From the NCBI GenBank assembly GCA_934476675.1, contig CAKSOE010000035.1:1-32475 (forward strand): DNA of 32,475 bases, read 5' to 3'. Shown here one piece after another: positions 32,351-32,475 of the stretch. The notes under the pieces were generated by a model. That model did no database searches and was not told the DNA's origin. It saw nothing but the letters and a program-made list of their open reading frames with translations. The stretch's first letter is position 1. Each line of letters starts with the position of its first letter. This stretch comes from an uncultured Clostridia bacterium (lineage in GTDB: Bacteria; Bacillota; Clostridia; UBA1381). A program made the translations under genes and the position numbers.

Positions 32351-32475
32351 AGCCGATTGTAAAACTCTTAGAAGTCAGGTTTTAAGCGGCTTTTAAGAGT
32401 TAATATATGATGATTTTTCTCCGCTTTTGTGGTATAATTAAGTTGTAAAATAAATCATTTACACACAGAAACGGA
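32351..32475 (+). repeat. Repeated mini-cassette, copy B (cut by window end)
   Basis: All 125 bases match 18054-18178 with four substitutions, including the hairpin, the TGGTATAAT promoter and the lead-in to the RBS. It begins 30 bp upstream of the SLH fragment start, much as copy A begins 32 bp upstream of the GH105 gene. Whether it carries the same small ORF cannot be seen. Confidence 0.85.

Overview
The window looks like chromosomal DNA of a low-GC, pectin-degrading Clostridia-type Firmicute. The Gram-positive signs are purine-rich ribosome binding sites, sigma-A type promoters, S-layer homology (SLH) domains, a lipoprotein sugar-binding protein and a CUT1 transporter. Surface pectin enzymes combined with SLH proteins recall gut pectin specialists such as Monoglobus; that is a guess from domain content, not an alignment.

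Positions 1-4200 are an AT-rich accessory island: a tyrosine integrase truncated at the left edge (apparently by the end of an IS), an excisionase-like protein, an unrecognised Lys/Asn-rich gene split by a -1 frame change at an A AAA AAC heptamer, an array of 11-bp tandem repeats beside a very AT-rich stretch, and a hicA-hicB toxin-antitoxin pair with a consensus promoter containing an inverted-repeat operator. The repeats, AT-rich stretch and adjacent large gene look like the origin of a small integrative or replicating element. An IS-like scar (4297-4440) separates the island from the next block.

Positions 4480-30643 are a colinear minus-strand locus for pectin, probably rhamnogalacturonan. 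The upstream part (30643 to 18574) encodes two paralogous secreted beta-helix proteins and a multidomain CE12-like SGNH esterase. The downstream part (18022 to 4480) encodes a GH105 unsaturated-uronyl hydrolase, two SLH surface proteins, a sugar-binding lipoprotein with two permeases, a GH28-like beta-helix protein without a signal peptide, and a xylose-isomerase-like TIM barrel protein. The inferred flow is depolymerisation and deacetylation outside the cell, capture by surface modules, uptake by the ABC transporter (no ATPase here), and cytoplasmic trimming by GH105 and the GH28-like enzyme.

An AraC-family regulator (30984-31865, plus strand) is divergent from the locus. The region between them holds a promoter/operator of about 75 bp duplicated 165 bp apart. 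Each copy has promoters facing both ways and two direct half-sites spaced 20 bp, placed just upstream of the -35 for the enzyme operon and downstream of the -10 for the regulator.

A cassette with a terminal hairpin, extended -10 promoter, 50-codon ORF and terminator lies at 18054-18388. Its first 125 bp recur at 32351-32475, where the window ends. The two copies are direct repeats 14.3 kb apart and bracket the regulator and upstream enzyme module. No tRNA, rRNA or CRISPR array was seen.
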